This document shows positions 9,047-18,220 of a DNA stretch of 64,000 nucleotides, piece by piece. The stretch is from Lunatibacter salilacus (GTDB lineage: Bacteria; Bacteroidota; Bacteroidia; Cytophagales; Cyclobacteriaceae). The notes under the pieces are model-generated. The model saw only the letters and a list, made by a program, of their open reading frames with translations, was not told the DNA's origin and made no database searches. A program made the position numbers and the translations under genes. The stretch spans positions 124,001 to 188,000 of the forward strand of contig NZ_VOLC01000008.1 in assembly GCF_009797935.1 (NCBI RefSeq), written 5' to 3'. Each line of letters begins with the position of its first letter. Position 1 is the first letter of the stretch.

Positions 9047-9631
9047 ATGAAAAAGCTAGTAATGTTTATTGCCTTTGCAACATTTGTCAGCCTGCAGGGA
9101 CAGGCTCAGATCTTTACTATGGGTCCCAAATTCGGTGTCTCGCAAGGAGATGTGAAAGTATTTGAAGGTTTCAGGGGCGAGGACTCCAAGATTGGGTACC
9201 ATGTAGGTGCCTTTGCGCGAATTAACTTACCGGTTGTTTTTATCCAACCTGAAGTACTTTACACCAATACAGGGGGATCTTTCAGTGACAACACCTTTAA
9301 CTATAACGTGGAGTTCAACCGCTTGGATGTGCCCATGATGGTTGGTTTAAAGCTTGGTTCAGTGCTTAGACTTCAAGCGGGGCCAGTGGCCACTTATCTG
9401 TTGAATGGAAAAATGTCTTCTAACGATGGCGGTACTACCTCAAGGCTTATACCACCGAAGGAGGAATTTACATTTGGATATCAGGCTGGTATCGGATTGG
9501 ATATTGGAAATTTGGTTTTGGACTTTAAATACGAGGGTGGGATGACCAATGCCATTAACAGCTATGCGGCAGTCCCTACGGATCAGCGCCAAAATCAGCT
9601 GATCCTTTCCATGGGCTTTCGATTGTTTTAG
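9047..9631 (+). CDS. Outer-membrane beta-barrel protein (PorT/OMP_b-brl_2 type)
   Basis: This 194-residue protein begins with a signal peptide (about 1-20, ending QGQAQ). It then shows regular short beta-strands, with GPKFGVSQG near the start and a terminal aromatic residue (LSMGFRLF). The repeating pattern of strands and glycine turns fits the small eight-stranded barrel family common in Bacteroidota (outer membrane beta-barrel domain, PorT-like). It is a single-gene unit: the upstream gene diverges and the downstream gene converges on it. The specific function is unknown. Confidence 0.78.
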   Translation: MKKLVMFIAFATFVSLQGQAQIFTMGPKFGVSQGDVKVFEGFRGEDSKIGYHVGAFARINLPVVFIQPEVLYTNTGGSFSDNTFNYNVEFNRLDVPMMVGLKLGSVLRLQAGPVATYLLNGKMSSNDGGTTSRLIPPKEEFTFGYQAGIGLDIGNLVLDFKYEGGMTNAINSYAAVPTDQRQNQLILSMGFRLF

Positions 9632-9768
9632 GAGATTTATTTCAAATCCGCAACCTTCCCGGTTTTTTTGATAATTAGCTAGTGGTTTAAATTTAGCGGG
9701 TGAACCTGGAAGGTTTTCCTTCCTGTTTTACGGAAAAGTACTACGGATTTAGGAATTAATTTCTGATC

Positions 9769-10619
9769 CTACCAGAGGTATTCCTTTTTCAATACCTCTG
9801 ATAGTTCTTTAAAGTAATTATCCACCGAAAAGTATTGTTCATGTATCTTCCTGCATTCCATTTGCATGGACAAATAGGAACCATTGTGAAACACTTCTAA
9901 AACCCTTTCCACACATCGCTTTTCATTTGTTTCGAAGATAATCTTTTCTTTCCAGAGGATTTGGTTTGCAAAGGGTAGCATGCTATCGGTGTCAACCATT
10001 ACGGGAATGCGACCCGCTGATAGGGCCTGGTAAAATCGCATTGAGAAGTTTCCTTTGCCCCTGGGAGCCAATATAAAGGCATTTCCAGCCATATTTTCGT
10101 CAAACTCCTGTATTAGATTTTATCATGCGGAGACCCTCCCCAGAATTTATCCCTGCAAATAAAATTTGATTTTATGGTTGGCGAGCGTTGGAATGTTTTG
10201 ATCAACTTCCGTCTAGGCCTACTAGCCAAGCCACAAAATCCTACGCAGGGTACGTTGTCAGAGTGGTGTACTTCAAAAGAGTTTTGATAAAAACTCCAAA
10301 TATCGGGGAGCGGCAGTTCATTAAAAACCCGGGTTGATTTCTTCAGGCTAGTCCTTAATAGAATAAGCGAGTAAGGTATTGGTAGTTTTTCTTCATAATC
10401 CGCTACGATGAATACCAGTGTTTTTTTGGATGACGGATATTGGCTTACAATTTCAGCTAAGGCCCGATTCAAATCCTTCTTTTCCAGCCCCCAAAGAACC
10501 TCATTGTGAACAATCAGGTCGCAATCCTCCAAGGATGCATAATTATAACTATTAGAATAAATGACAAAATCCAAAAGACGGTAATCCTTTGGGATGTCAT
10601 GGTGAAAAATTTTAAGCAT
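9769..10619 (-). pseudogene. Exostosin-type glycosyltransferase, frameshifted
   Basis: Two adjacent minus-strand frames form one protein. The N-terminal part (10619 down to a stop at 10113) ends ...FWGGSPHDK. The C-terminal frame, open from just upstream, reads NLIQEFDENMAGNAF and continues with RGKGNFSMRFYQALSAGRIPVM, the GT47/exostosin signature. Adding one A to the run at 10118-10121 (TTTT on the plus strand) restores a single frame of about 283 residues, near the usual size. Exostosin-like enzymes transfer sugars to surface polysaccharides. It starts 10 bases after cstA stops and is probably co-transcribed with it. A base-calling error in the homopolymer is a real alternative to gene inactivation. 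Confidence 0.82.
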
Positions 10620-10629
10620 TAATGAATGA

Positions 10630-12267
10630 TTAATTTTTAACCATTTCTTTCAGTTCCGGCGCCTTTGAGAGACTTTTTTTGGCTAGAAATATTAGAGCAA
10701 AAGAAAGGACAAATAATATAGAAGCAATAATTGAAAGGACATAAGACTCCTGTTTAAAGTTGTTCCATGCAAACAAGCCCAAGGAACTTAGGGTAACCGT
10801 AAACATGAAAAACATGGGTATGGTCACAAAGGTAGGATTTACCTTTTTGCGAATTAGCCACACTGAAATTGTCAAAAGTGCCAATGCAGCCAGGAGTTGA
10901 TTGGCTGAACCGAAAATTGGCCAAAGTGTGGTAAAACCACCACTTTGCAGAAGAAGCACAGATAATACTACAACAACTGTTGTCGAAATGTATCTGTTTT
11001 GAGAAATCTTTTTTGCCACAGGCTGCTGCACATCCTCAAAATACTCCTGAAGGGTGAATCGTGCTAACCGGGTGCAGGTGTCCAAGGTGGTAAGCGCAAA
11101 GGCAGAAACGGTCAACGCCACAAAGCCAACAGCAAAAGCCTCATTTATGCCCATGGAAGCTATTATAGCACCCAAGCCGTCCGCAAAAAGTGGCACAGGA
11201 CCCTGCTCTGCCAACCGAGCCATATAATCTGTTCGGGTTAGTACTATAACCGCTCCCACGGCAATGATGGCCAGGAAGGATTCAATTAGCATTCCGCCGT
11301 ATCCAACAACTTTGGCATCTTCCTCCCTATCCAACTGCTTAGAGGTGGTTCCGGATGCTACCAAGGAATGAAATCCGGAAATCGCGCCGCAGGCAATGGT
11401 CACAAACAGGACAGGAAAGATATATCCCAGACTTTCGCTGGAAAAGTGTACTTCCGTATCCATCACAATAGTAGGGTTGGCTACTACTACGCCAACTACC
11501 GCAGCAAGGATCAACCCATATAATAGGAAGCTATTGAGATAATCTCGGGGCTGAAGGAGCATGGCTACAGGAGTCACCGATGCAAAAAAGGCATAAATCA
11601 AAAGCACGTAAATCCACAATTGGTAATCCAAAACAAATGGTATCTGCATGCCCAAATAAACAAAAAGGTACATGACCACGACCCCCACTACAGTGGCGAT
11701 GACAAACGCGGATTTCTTATGGGAGGTAAATTTGTTGACAAACCCAAAAGCGATAGCAAGCAGGATAAAAAGGATGGATGCCGAGGCTACTCCCGGATTA
11801 CTGACGAATGTCTTGGCGATAATATCCGCAAATACGGCAATAATTAAAATCAGTGTGGAGAAACTGAAAAGGATAAACAACTGTTTCCCTTTTCTGCCTA
11901 TGTTGTTTTGGATGATTACTCCTATGGATTTGCCGTCGTTTCGAAGGGATGCCACCATGCTACCTAAATCATGGACAGCCCCGAAGAATATTCCTCCGAC
12001 CAAGATCCATATAACAGCAGGCACCCATCCAAAGGTAATTGCGATAATGGGCCCAACTATGGGCCCTGCCCCGGCTATGGAAGCAAAGTGGTGTCCCAGT
12101 ACTACAATAGGCTTACTAGGCACATAATCCACTCCATCCTTAAATCTGTGGGATGGTGTAATGTTTTTGTTGCTGATTTTGAATTGTTTGAAAACGAACT
12201 TGCCATAGGTAAAATACGCTCCCCACAAAATGATGGCGGAAAATAGAAATAGGTATACTAATTGCAT
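10630..12267 (-). CDS. cstA: Carbon starvation protein CstA-family transporter
   Basis: The 545-residue polytopic membrane protein has about 14-16 hydrophobic segments. The CstA signature GHHFASIAGAGPIVGP lies near residue 58, followed by IFFGAVHDLGSMVASLRNDG. CstA proteins import pyruvate or small peptides in carbon-limited cells. At 545 residues this is the short form; E. coli CstA has about 700. It is the first gene of a minus-strand pair with the frameshifted exostosin gene and diverges from an MscS channel across 157 bases. Confidence 0.93.
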   Translation of the reverse strand: MQLVYLFLFSAIILWGAYFTYGKFVFKQFKISNKNITPSHRFKDGVDYVPSKPIVVLGHHFASIAGAGPIVGPIIAITFGWVPAVIWILVGGIFFGAVHDLGSMVASLRNDGKSIGVIIQNNIGRKGKQLFILFSFSTLILIIAVFADIIAKTFVSNPGVASASILFILLAIAFGFVNKFTSHKKSAFVIATVVGVVVMYLFVYLGMQIPFVLDYQLWIYVLLIYAFFASVTPVAMLLQPRDYLNSFLLYGLILAAVVGVVVANPTIVMDTEVHFSSESLGYIFPVLFVTIACGAISGFHSLVASGTTSKQLDREEDAKVVGYGGMLIESFLAIIAVGAVIVLTRTDYMARLAEQGPVPLFADGLGAIIASMGINEAFAVGFVALTVSAFALTTLDTCTRLARFTLQEYFEDVQQPVAKKISQNRYISTTVVVVLSVLLLQSGGFTTLWPIFGSANQLLAALALLTISVWLIRKKVNPTFVTIPMFFMFTVTLSSLGLFAWNNFKQESYVLSIIASILFVLSFALIFLAKKSLSKAPELKEMVKN

Positions 12268-12424
12268 TGTATCACAGTATTGTTTTATATTGAGCCTGAA
12301 GTAATTTGCCCCTAAAGTAACCCTTCCAAGACGATATCTAATTTTAAATGTAATTAGAAATTTTCTTTTCTCTGAACGTCCTAATATTTAATTTTCATTT
12401 TCATAAAACTAAAACATTCTTCTT

Positions 12425-13489
12425 ATGACTTATGAAAGACTGCTTTTAATTCTAATCATTGTCGCCTCCGTAGCGGTAAGCCACCTGTTTTTGTACTTCA
12501 GCTTCAAAAGGCTAAGCAGACTGTTTTACAAACCAAAAAGTCACAAAGGGGAGATGGCCCTAAGGAAGTTTTCCAGTTCCCTAAAGTGGGGGTTGTTCTT
12601 TGTTGTATTTCCATTGGCAGAGCCGTACTTTTCTCCTGAGGACATGGATTATATCCGAAGTCAGCCCTGGTTTGCAGTGCTGTTTATTATCAATCTCAGT
12701 TGGATTGTTATAGAAGGGTTTAATGTCTTTCGGTATTATACCCTGGATACCTTTGCCTACGACAAGTCAGATAATCTAAGGGAAAGAAGAATTATCACCC
12801 AGCTGGCGTTTATCCGAAAAATATTTATCATTGTAGTTGTCGTAATTGCCACAGCCAGCATTCTGATGAATTTTGAAGCGGCCAGGAAAATTGGAGCCGG
12901 ATTACTGACATCAGCAGGTATTGCTGGTATTATTATTGGTCTAGCAGCCCAAAAATCAATCGCCAACCTGCTAGCAGGCTTTCAAATAGCCTTTACCCAA
13001 CCCATACGTATAGACGATGTGGTGGTGGTAGAAGGCGAATGGGGGAAAATAGAAGAAATCAACCTGACCTATGTCGTCGTCCGAATCTGGGATCAGCGGA
13101 GACTCGTCTTGCCCATTACCTACTTTTTGGAAAAGCCTTTCCAAAACTGGACCAGGACTACGGCGGATATATGGGGAACGGTTTTTCTATATGTAGATCA
13201 CACCATACCAGTCACACCCCTAAAAGGTTACCTCAAATCCATTCTGGAGTCAACTCCCTTATGGGATGGTAAGGTTCAGGTATTGCAGGTGACGGACGTT
13301 CGGGAACGCACGGTGGAGCTTAGGTGTCTGATGAGTGCAGTGGATAGTCCTACAGCTTTTGATCTGAGGTGTCTGGTTCGGGAAAAAATGCTGGAATATA
13401 TACAGACCAACTATCCAGAATGTTTACCTAAAACTCGGGTTCTGATGGAAGAAGATGCTTCCGAAAAAGGGCCCTTTGCCCAACCCTGA
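12425..13489 (+). CDS. MscS-family mechanosensitive ion channel
   Basis: The 354-residue inner-membrane protein has three to four transmembrane helices. The pore-lining helix, about 155-180 (GLLTSAGIAGIIIGLAAQKS), with its Gly/Ala packing pattern, is diagnostic of MscS. It leads into the beta domain with DDVVVVEGEWGKIEEI and the conserved LPITYFLEKPFQNWTR segment. The channel opens under membrane tension to release osmolytes. It stands alone between a divergent cstA and accD, which has its own promoter box. Confidence 0.93.
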   Translation: MTYERLLLILIIVASVAVSHLFLYFSFKRLSRLFYKPKSHKGEMALRKFSSSLKWGLFFVVFPLAEPYFSPEDMDYIRSQPWFAVLFIINLSWIVIEGFNVFRYYTLDTFAYDKSDNLRERRIITQLAFIRKIFIIVVVVIATASILMNFEAARKIGAGLLTSAGIAGIIIGLAAQKSIANLLAGFQIAFTQPIRIDDVVVVEGEWGKIEEINLTYVVVRIWDQRRLVLPITYFLEKPFQNWTRTTADIWGTVFLYVDHTIPVTPLKGYLKSILESTPLWDGKVQVLQVTDVRERTVELRCLMSAVDSPTAFDLRCLVREKMLEYIQTNYPECLPKTRVLMEEDASEKGPFAQP

Positions 13490-13533
13490 TCATTGTATTG
13501 TGAATTAGAATTTTATTTAATCGATATTACCCA

Positions 13534-13541
13534 TAAATTTG
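13534..13541 (+). promoter_or_regulatory. Candidate -7 promoter box for accD
   Basis: TAAATTTG fits TAnnTTTG and lies 40 bases before the accD ATG, which predicts a leader of about 33 nt. The -33 element is not obvious. Confidence 0.5.
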
Positions 13542-13580
13542 TAGTCCCGAAAATAACCATTCGGTGTAAACGTAAGAGAT

Positions 13581-14423
13581 ATGGCTTGGTTTAAAAGAAA
13601 AGATGCTGGAATTAAAACCTCCACGGAAGAAAAGAAGGACACCCCCGACGGGCTTTGGTATAAAACTCCGAAGGGGAATATCATTCATACCAGGGAATTG
13701 AAGAACAATTCATATGTGTGTCCCGATGACGAATACCACGTAAAAATCGGTTCCAAAGAATATTTTGAAATACTTTTTGATGATAATAAGTTCACCGAAC
13801 TAGACGCTGACATGAAGTCGGGAGATCCCCTAAAGTTTGTTGACAGCAGATCCTACCCCACCCGCATCACCGAAACCATTGCCAAAACTGAACTTAAAGA
13901 TGCCGCTCGCACCGGTGTAGGCAAACTCAATGGATTGGATATTGTCATCACCTGCATGGATTTTAACTTTATCGGAGGATCAATGGGCTCCGTCGTCGGA
14001 GAAAAAATTGCCCGAGCTATTGACCATGCACTTGAGCACAAAATTCCCTTCCTGATGATTTCCAAATCAGGAGGAGCAAGGATGATGGAAGCAGGTTTCA
14101 GTCTTATGCAGATGGCGAAGACATCCGCAAAACTGGCTCTTTTGGATGAAGCCGGCGTGCCATATATCTCTTTGTTGACAGACCCTACCACAGGTGGGGT
14201 TACTGCCTCCTATGCCATGCTGGGGGACTTTAATATCGCCGAACCAGGTGCATTGATAGGTTTTGCCGGGCCACGGGTTATTCGCGAGACCATAGGTAAA
14301 GACCTTCCAAAAGGATTCCAAAGTTCGGAGTTTGTTTTGGAACATGGATTTTTGGATTTCATCATCGATCGGAGACAGTTGAAGAACAGATTGTATACGC
14401 TGCTAAACTTATTGAAGCACTAA
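13581..14423 (+). CDS. accD: Acetyl-CoA carboxylase carboxyltransferase subunit beta
   Basis: The 280-residue protein is the beta half of the carboxyltransferase, which moves CO2 from biotin to acetyl-CoA and makes malonyl-CoA for fatty acids. The crotonase-fold core is clear: [16 protein letters not shown] (about 133-148), the SGGARMMEA oxyanion region, and [17 protein letters not shown]. The N-terminal zinc ribbon found in E. coli AccD is degenerate. The first CxxC is replaced by KTPKG and the second pair survives only as VCPDD, leaving one of four cysteines. Bacteroidota AccD proteins I recall share this loss. The accA partner is not adjacent; nqrF follows with its own promoter box. Confidence 0.96.
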   Translation: MAWFKRKDAGIKTSTEEKKDTPDGLWYKTPKGNIIHTRELKNNSYVCPDDEYHVKIGSKEYFEILFDDNKFTELDADMKSGDPLKFVDSRSYPTRITETIAKTELKDAARTGVGKLNGLDIVITCMDFNFIGGSMGSVVGEKIARAIDHALEHKIPFLMISKSGGARMMEAGFSLMQMAKTSAKLALLDEAGVPYISLLTDPTTGGVTASYAMLGDFNIAEPGALIGFAGPRVIRETIGKDLPKGFQSSEFVLEHGFLDFIIDRRQLKNRLYTLLNLLKH

Positions 14424-14494
14424 GTAGTTTATCAAGTGTGGAAGGTACTTCATATAAAAATAGAATTTATTCTCAGGTTTAAGCGATTATTGAA

Positions 14495-14502
14495 TATATT
14501 TG
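14495..14502 (+). promoter_or_regulatory. Candidate -7 promoter box for nqrF
   Basis: TATATTTG matches TAnnTTTG and lies 52 bases before the nqrF start. It suggests nqrF is transcribed independently of accD. Confidence 0.5.
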
Positions 14503-14554
14503 CACGTGTTTAAACTGTAATTATCGTACTGAAAAGAAAAAAAACAATAGTTAA

Positions 14555-15859
14555 ATGGGTTCAGTAATTATTACCTCGATTGTAGCATTTACCCTTATTA
14601 TTTTGCTACTAGTATTTATCCTTCTTTTTGCGCAATCCAAGCTTGTGGCCTCGGGTGATGTGAAAATCATCATTAATGGAGACGAAAAAAATCCGTTAAT
14701 TGCTTCCGCTGGCTCCACATTGCTTTCTACGCTGAGCGGAAAGAAGATATTTTTGCCATCTGCCTGTGGTGGTGGTGGTACATGTGCCATGTGTAAATGT
14801 ACCATCGATGAAGGTGGAGGAGAAGTCCTTCCTACCGAAGTCGGACACCTCAGCAGGGCCGAACAGCAAGGCAAAGTAAGACTTTCCTGCCAAGTCAAGG
14901 TAAAAGGAGATATGAAAATCAGGATACCTGAAGAAATTTTCGGTATCAAAAAGTGGGAATGTGAAGTAATTTCAAATTATAACGTATCCACCTTTATTAA
15001 AGAATTTAAAGTGAGACTTCCTGAAGGCGAGACCTTGGATTTTGAACCGGGAGGATACATTCAGATTGACGTTCCTAAGATTACCGTTAACTTCAAGGAG
15101 ATGGACATCACTCCGCATCCGGAGTTAGGTCACCCACAGGATGTTTATCAAAGTGATTGGGATAAGTTTGGCCTTTGGGACTTAGTCATGAAAAATGACG
15201 AGGAACTCTTCCGGGCATATTCCATGGCTAATCACCCTGCAGAAGGAAACATAGTAATGCTAACCATCCGTGTGGCAACTCCACCTTGGGATAGGGCCAA
15301 CAACAAATGGATGGATGTAAATCCCGGAGTTTGTTCCTCCTATGTATTCGGATGTAAGCCTGGTGATAAAGTGACCATTTCCGGTCCATACGGTGAATTC
15401 CACATCAACCCAACCCAGCGTGAGATGATCTACATCGGCGGTGGAGCGGGAATGGCTCCATTAAGATCCCATTTATTTCACCTTTTCCATACTGAAAAGT
15501 CCGAAAGAAAGGTTTCTTATTGGTACGGTGGTCGGTCTAAAAAGGAATTGTTCTATACAGACCATTTTAGAAATATAGAAAAGGATTTCCCTAACTTTAA
15601 CTTTCACGTCGGGCTATCTGAACCATTACCAGAAGATAACTGGAAAGTGAAAAAATCACTTGAGGATAGAGAGGCAGACGGATACGTTGGATTTATTCAC
15701 CAAGTGCTTTACGACAATTACTTAAAGAATGTGGACGAACCCGATGAAATAGAATATTACTTGTGTGGACCACCTTTGATGAACGCAGCAGTTCTGAAGA
15801 TGTTGGAAGACCTGGGCGTTCCGAATGAAAACGTCAGATTTGATGATTTCGGAGGCTAA
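14555..15859 (+). CDS. nqrF: Na+-translocating NADH:quinone reductase subunit F
   Basis: The 434-residue protein is the electron-input subunit of Na+-NQR. It oxidises NADH through FAD and a 2Fe-2S cluster. One N-terminal transmembrane helix (about 4-27) is followed by a ferredoxin domain with cluster ligands C71, C77, C80 and C112. The FAD-binding RAYSMANHP motif and an NAD-binding domain with [13 protein letters not shown] and a C-terminal YLCGPPLMN follow. All canonical residues appear intact. None of nqrA-E is adjacent: accD lies upstream and an arginase-fold gene downstream. A strong terminator follows immediately. Confidence 0.96.
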   Translation: MGSVIITSIVAFTLIILLLVFILLFAQSKLVASGDVKIIINGDEKNPLIASAGSTLLSTLSGKKIFLPSACGGGGTCAMCKCTIDEGGGEVLPTEVGHLSRAEQQGKVRLSCQVKVKGDMKIRIPEEIFGIKKWECEVISNYNVSTFIKEFKVRLPEGETLDFEPGGYIQIDVPKITVNFKEMDITPHPELGHPQDVYQSDWDKFGLWDLVMKNDEELFRAYSMANHPAEGNIVMLTIRVATPPWDRANNKWMDVNPGVCSSYVFGCKPGDKVTISGPYGEFHINPTQREMIYIGGGAGMAPLRSHLFHLFHTEKSERKVSYWYGGRSKKELFYTDHFRNIEKDFPNFNFHVGLSEPLPEDNWKVKKSLEDREADGYVGFIHQVLYDNYLKNVDEPDEIEYYLCGPPLMNAAVLKMLEDLGVPNENVRFDDFGG

Positions 15860-15865
15860 AAAATC

Positions 15866-15894
15866 AAGTCCCGCCATTGTGCGGGACTTTTTTA
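15866..15894 (+). terminator. Rho-independent terminator after nqrF
   Basis: A 9-bp GC-rich stem (AAGTCCCGC / GCGGGACTT) with a 6-nt loop is followed by a T-run. It begins 6 bases after the nqrF stop. Confidence 0.92.
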
Positions 15895-15915
15895 TTATTT
15901 GGGGTTTATTTTTTG

Positions 15916-15923
15916 TATTTTTG
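15916..15923 (+). promoter_or_regulatory. Candidate -7 promoter box for the arginase-fold gene
   Basis: TATTTTTG matches TAnnTTTG, directly after the nqrF terminator and 21 bases before ATG 15945. It marks the start of a new transcription unit. Confidence 0.5.
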
Positions 15924-15944
15924 AAGAAATAAGGACCCCAACCT

Positions 15945-17096
15945 ATGGATTTACAAATATTCTTTGAACCACTGCCTGAATCCTTTTATCAGCAGAAATA
16001 TTCCCTCCATGCATTTTTTAACGGCATCCACTTCCATGGTGAGACATTTCCGGATCTCACTGGCATGCAGGTGGCAATCATAGGATTGGAAGAATATAGA
16101 GGTTCGGCAACCCTTAACAACGGATCTCTCTCCTCACACAGCATTCGGAGAAAATTGTATGCACTGAAGAAGGGTCAGGGGGCTTATAAGGTAGCAGATT
16201 TGGGAAATCTGAAAAATGGAGACACCCCCAAGGAAACCTGTCAGTTGATCCGGTCTATCGGAGAATTGCTGATTAAAATGCAGGTACTTCCAATATTTAT
16301 AGGAGGTTCACACGACTTGGATTTGGGGCAGTATCTCTCTTATGAGAAGATGAAAAAGATGGTGAGTTTACTTACCGTGGATGCCAAGCTGGATATGGAA
16401 GAGGATGGACGGGCGGATGAAACCCATTCACAGGACATTATCCTTCATGAGCCTAATTTTCTTTTTAACTATTGTCACCTCGCCTATCAGAGCTTCCTGG
16501 CGGATATTGATTTGGTGACTACCCTGGAAAAACTCTACTTTGATCATGTCCGCTTGGGCAAACTGAGGGATAATTTCAAGGAAATAGAGCCGCTTATTCG
16601 AAATGCCGATCTTTTAAGTTTTGATATTTGTGCCATCAAATCAGCGGATGCACCAGGTGCCATAGATGCCCAGCCATTTGGCATGACTGCGGAAGAAGCC
16701 TGTCAGATATGTTGGTTTGCGGGGATGAATGAAAAGCTGAGTTCCTTTGGATTGTATGGCTATCATGCCGATCTGGATGATACCCGACACACCACTGCGG
16801 CAGTGGCTGCAACCATGGTCTGGTATTTTATCGAGGGATTTTACCATCGCAAAGACAGTCTGTCTTTCAAAAGCACCGACTATACCAAATATACCGTTTC
16901 CTTGGACTCCAAGCCTTCGATTCTACATTTTTACAAAAGTAACCTTAGCGGTAAATGGTGGATGGAAATTCCCGCGTCTGAAAAAGGAAAATACGGCAGG
17001 GATACCATCATTCCATGCAGCTACGAAGACTATCAGACCGCCCAACGGGGAGAGATTCCGGAGCGCTGGGTCAACGCCCAACTCAAATTGTACTGA
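15945..17096 (+). CDS. Arginase/formimidoylglutamase-fold protein with altered metal site
   Basis: The 383-residue protein has the ureohydrolase (arginase/agmatinase/formimidoylglutamase) fold and motif order. The metal-ligand motifs are changed. GGSHDLD (120-126) corresponds to GGDHS and keeps the His. DAKLD (146-150) replaces DAHxD. SFDICA (225-230) replaces SFDxDxxDP. Two of the six usual Mn-binding side chains are therefore Lys and Cys. Either the site binds fewer metals or the protein is not an ordinary hydrolase. Database names such as formimidoylglutamase should be read with care. It is predicted cytosolic. It lies 58 bases before the cytochrome b5/kinase/murQ operon, which has its own promoter box. 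Confidence 0.8.
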   Translation: MDLQIFFEPLPESFYQQKYSLHAFFNGIHFHGETFPDLTGMQVAIIGLEEYRGSATLNNGSLSSHSIRRKLYALKKGQGAYKVADLGNLKNGDTPKETCQLIRSIGELLIKMQVLPIFIGGSHDLDLGQYLSYEKMKKMVSLLTVDAKLDMEEDGRADETHSQDIILHEPNFLFNYCHLAYQSFLADIDLVTTLEKLYFDHVRLGKLRDNFKEIEPLIRNADLLSFDICAIKSADAPGAIDAQPFGMTAEEACQICWFAGMNEKLSSFGLYGYHADLDDTRHTTAAVAATMVWYFIEGFYHRKDSLSFKSTDYTKYTVSLDSKPSILHFYKSNLSGKWWMEIPASEKGKYGRDTIIPCSYEDYQTAQRGEIPERWVNAQLKLY

Positions 17097-17137
17097 GACG
17101 TTTTAGTAGAAGATAAACGTTTCCTTTTTAAATTTTT

Positions 17138-17145
17138 TATATTTG
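17138..17145 (+). promoter_or_regulatory. Candidate -7 promoter box placed at the start codon
   Basis: TATATTTG matches TAnnTTTG and ends only 8 bases before ATG 17154. With the usual distance from box to start point, the mRNA would be leaderless or nearly so. Confidence 0.45.
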
Positions 17146-17153
17146 GGCTGCGA

Positions 17154-17381
17154 ATGAAGAAAATCACCAAAAATCAGTTGGCTTTGTATAACGGACAGGA
17201 CAAGCCTGAAATATATATTGCTTTCAATGGCTTGGTCTATGATGTCAGTTCCTCCCGACTATGGAGAAATGGTCAGCATTACGAACATTGGGCGGGCCAA
17301 GATCTGACGGGAGAGCTCCCTGATGCTCCGCACAATGCGAATGTTTTTGATAAATTTGAACCCGTTGCCTTTCTTATATGA
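17154..17381 (+). CDS. Cytochrome b5-like heme/steroid-binding domain protein
   Basis: The 75-residue single-domain protein contains the pattern YIAFNGLVYDVS...LWRNGQHYEHWAGQDLT (about 21-52). This is the prokaryotic cytochrome b5-like heme/steroid-binding family. His42, His45 and His60 are candidate heme ligands; the classical HPGG motif is absent. There is no signal peptide. The stop codon overlaps the start of the kinase gene (ATGA at 17378), so the two are probably translationally coupled. Why a b5-like protein sits with MurNAc metabolism is unclear. Confidence 0.78.
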   Translation: MKKITKNQLALYNGQDKPEIYIAFNGLVYDVSSSRLWRNGQHYEHWAGQDLTGELPDAPHNANVFDKFEPVAFLI

Positions 17382-18220
17382 TTTTAATAGCAGATAGTGG
17401 TTCCAGTAAAACTGACTGGAGAGTCATCCGTGAAGATGGCAAGGTGGAGCAATTTCGTACTGTAGGATTTAATCCCTACTACCAAAAGGAGGAGGACATG
17501 CTAACTAACCTGCGAACAGCCGAAATGCTGGCTTTAAAAGGTTCTATCAAGGAAGTTTACTTTTATGGTGCAGGCTGTACAGCCGAGAAAAACAAAGCCA
17601 GTGTCCGTCGGGTAATCAACGCCATTATAGGAGATGCCACCGTAGAGGTAGATTATGACCTTATTGCAGCCGCAAAAGCCACCTGTGGTCACAAGTCCGG
17701 TATTGCCTGCATCCTAGGCACCGGGTCAAACAGTGGGGACTATGATGGGAGTAAAATTACTACCAGCAGACCTTCTCCAGGTTATTTGCTGGGTGATGAA
17801 GGAGGCGGTGCATACATAGGAAGACATTTTCTACAGGATTTTATTTATGATGATATGCCTGCCGAAATAAGGGAATTGGCAATAAAAGAACTTGGATTGG
17901 CTACCTTGGATATTCAGGAAAACGTCTATCAAAAACCCTTTCCCAACCGATACATGGCATCCTTTTGCAAATTTATCGGCGAGCACAAGGACCACCCCTA
18001 TTGCTTTAACCTATTTTATCAGGGATTTGTAGATTTCTTCAAGCGGCACGTGATGCGGTATGAGAATTACAAAGAAAAACCCGTCAACTTTGTAGGATCA
18101 ATTGCTTACTATAACAGTGATGTGCTGAGAAAAGTAGGAAACGATCTTCAGGTTTCAATTCAAATTATTCTGGAAGCCCCCATAGCGGGACTTACCCTTT
18201 ACCATCAGGAAAAAATATGA
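17378..18220 (+). CDS. BadF/BadG-type amino-sugar kinase (GlcNAc or MurNAc kinase)
   Basis: The 280-residue ASKHA-fold kinase has phosphate-1 motif DSGSSKTDW (6-14), GTGSNS (114-119) and GDEGGG (139-144). This is the BadF/BadG/BcrA/BcrD family that includes N-acetylglucosamine kinases. It overlaps the b5 gene upstream and murQ downstream, each by the four bases ATGA. MurQ acts on MurNAc-6-phosphate. A kinase coupled to it is therefore likely to make that substrate from MurNAc, as in the murTKQ arrangement known from Tannerella. GlcNAc as a second substrate is possible. The MurNAc assignment rests on context. Confidence 0.88.
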   Translation: MILIADSGSSKTDWRVIREDGKVEQFRTVGFNPYYQKEEDMLTNLRTAEMLALKGSIKEVYFYGAGCTAEKNKASVRRVINAIIGDATVEVDYDLIAAAKATCGHKSGIACILGTGSNSGDYDGSKITTSRPSPGYLLGDEGGGAYIGRHFLQDFIYDDMPAEIRELAIKELGLATLDIQENVYQKPFPNRYMASFCKFIGEHKDHPYCFNLFYQGFVDFFKRHVMRYENYKEKPVNFVGSIAYYNSDVLRKVGNDLQVSIQIILEAPIAGLTLYHQEKI

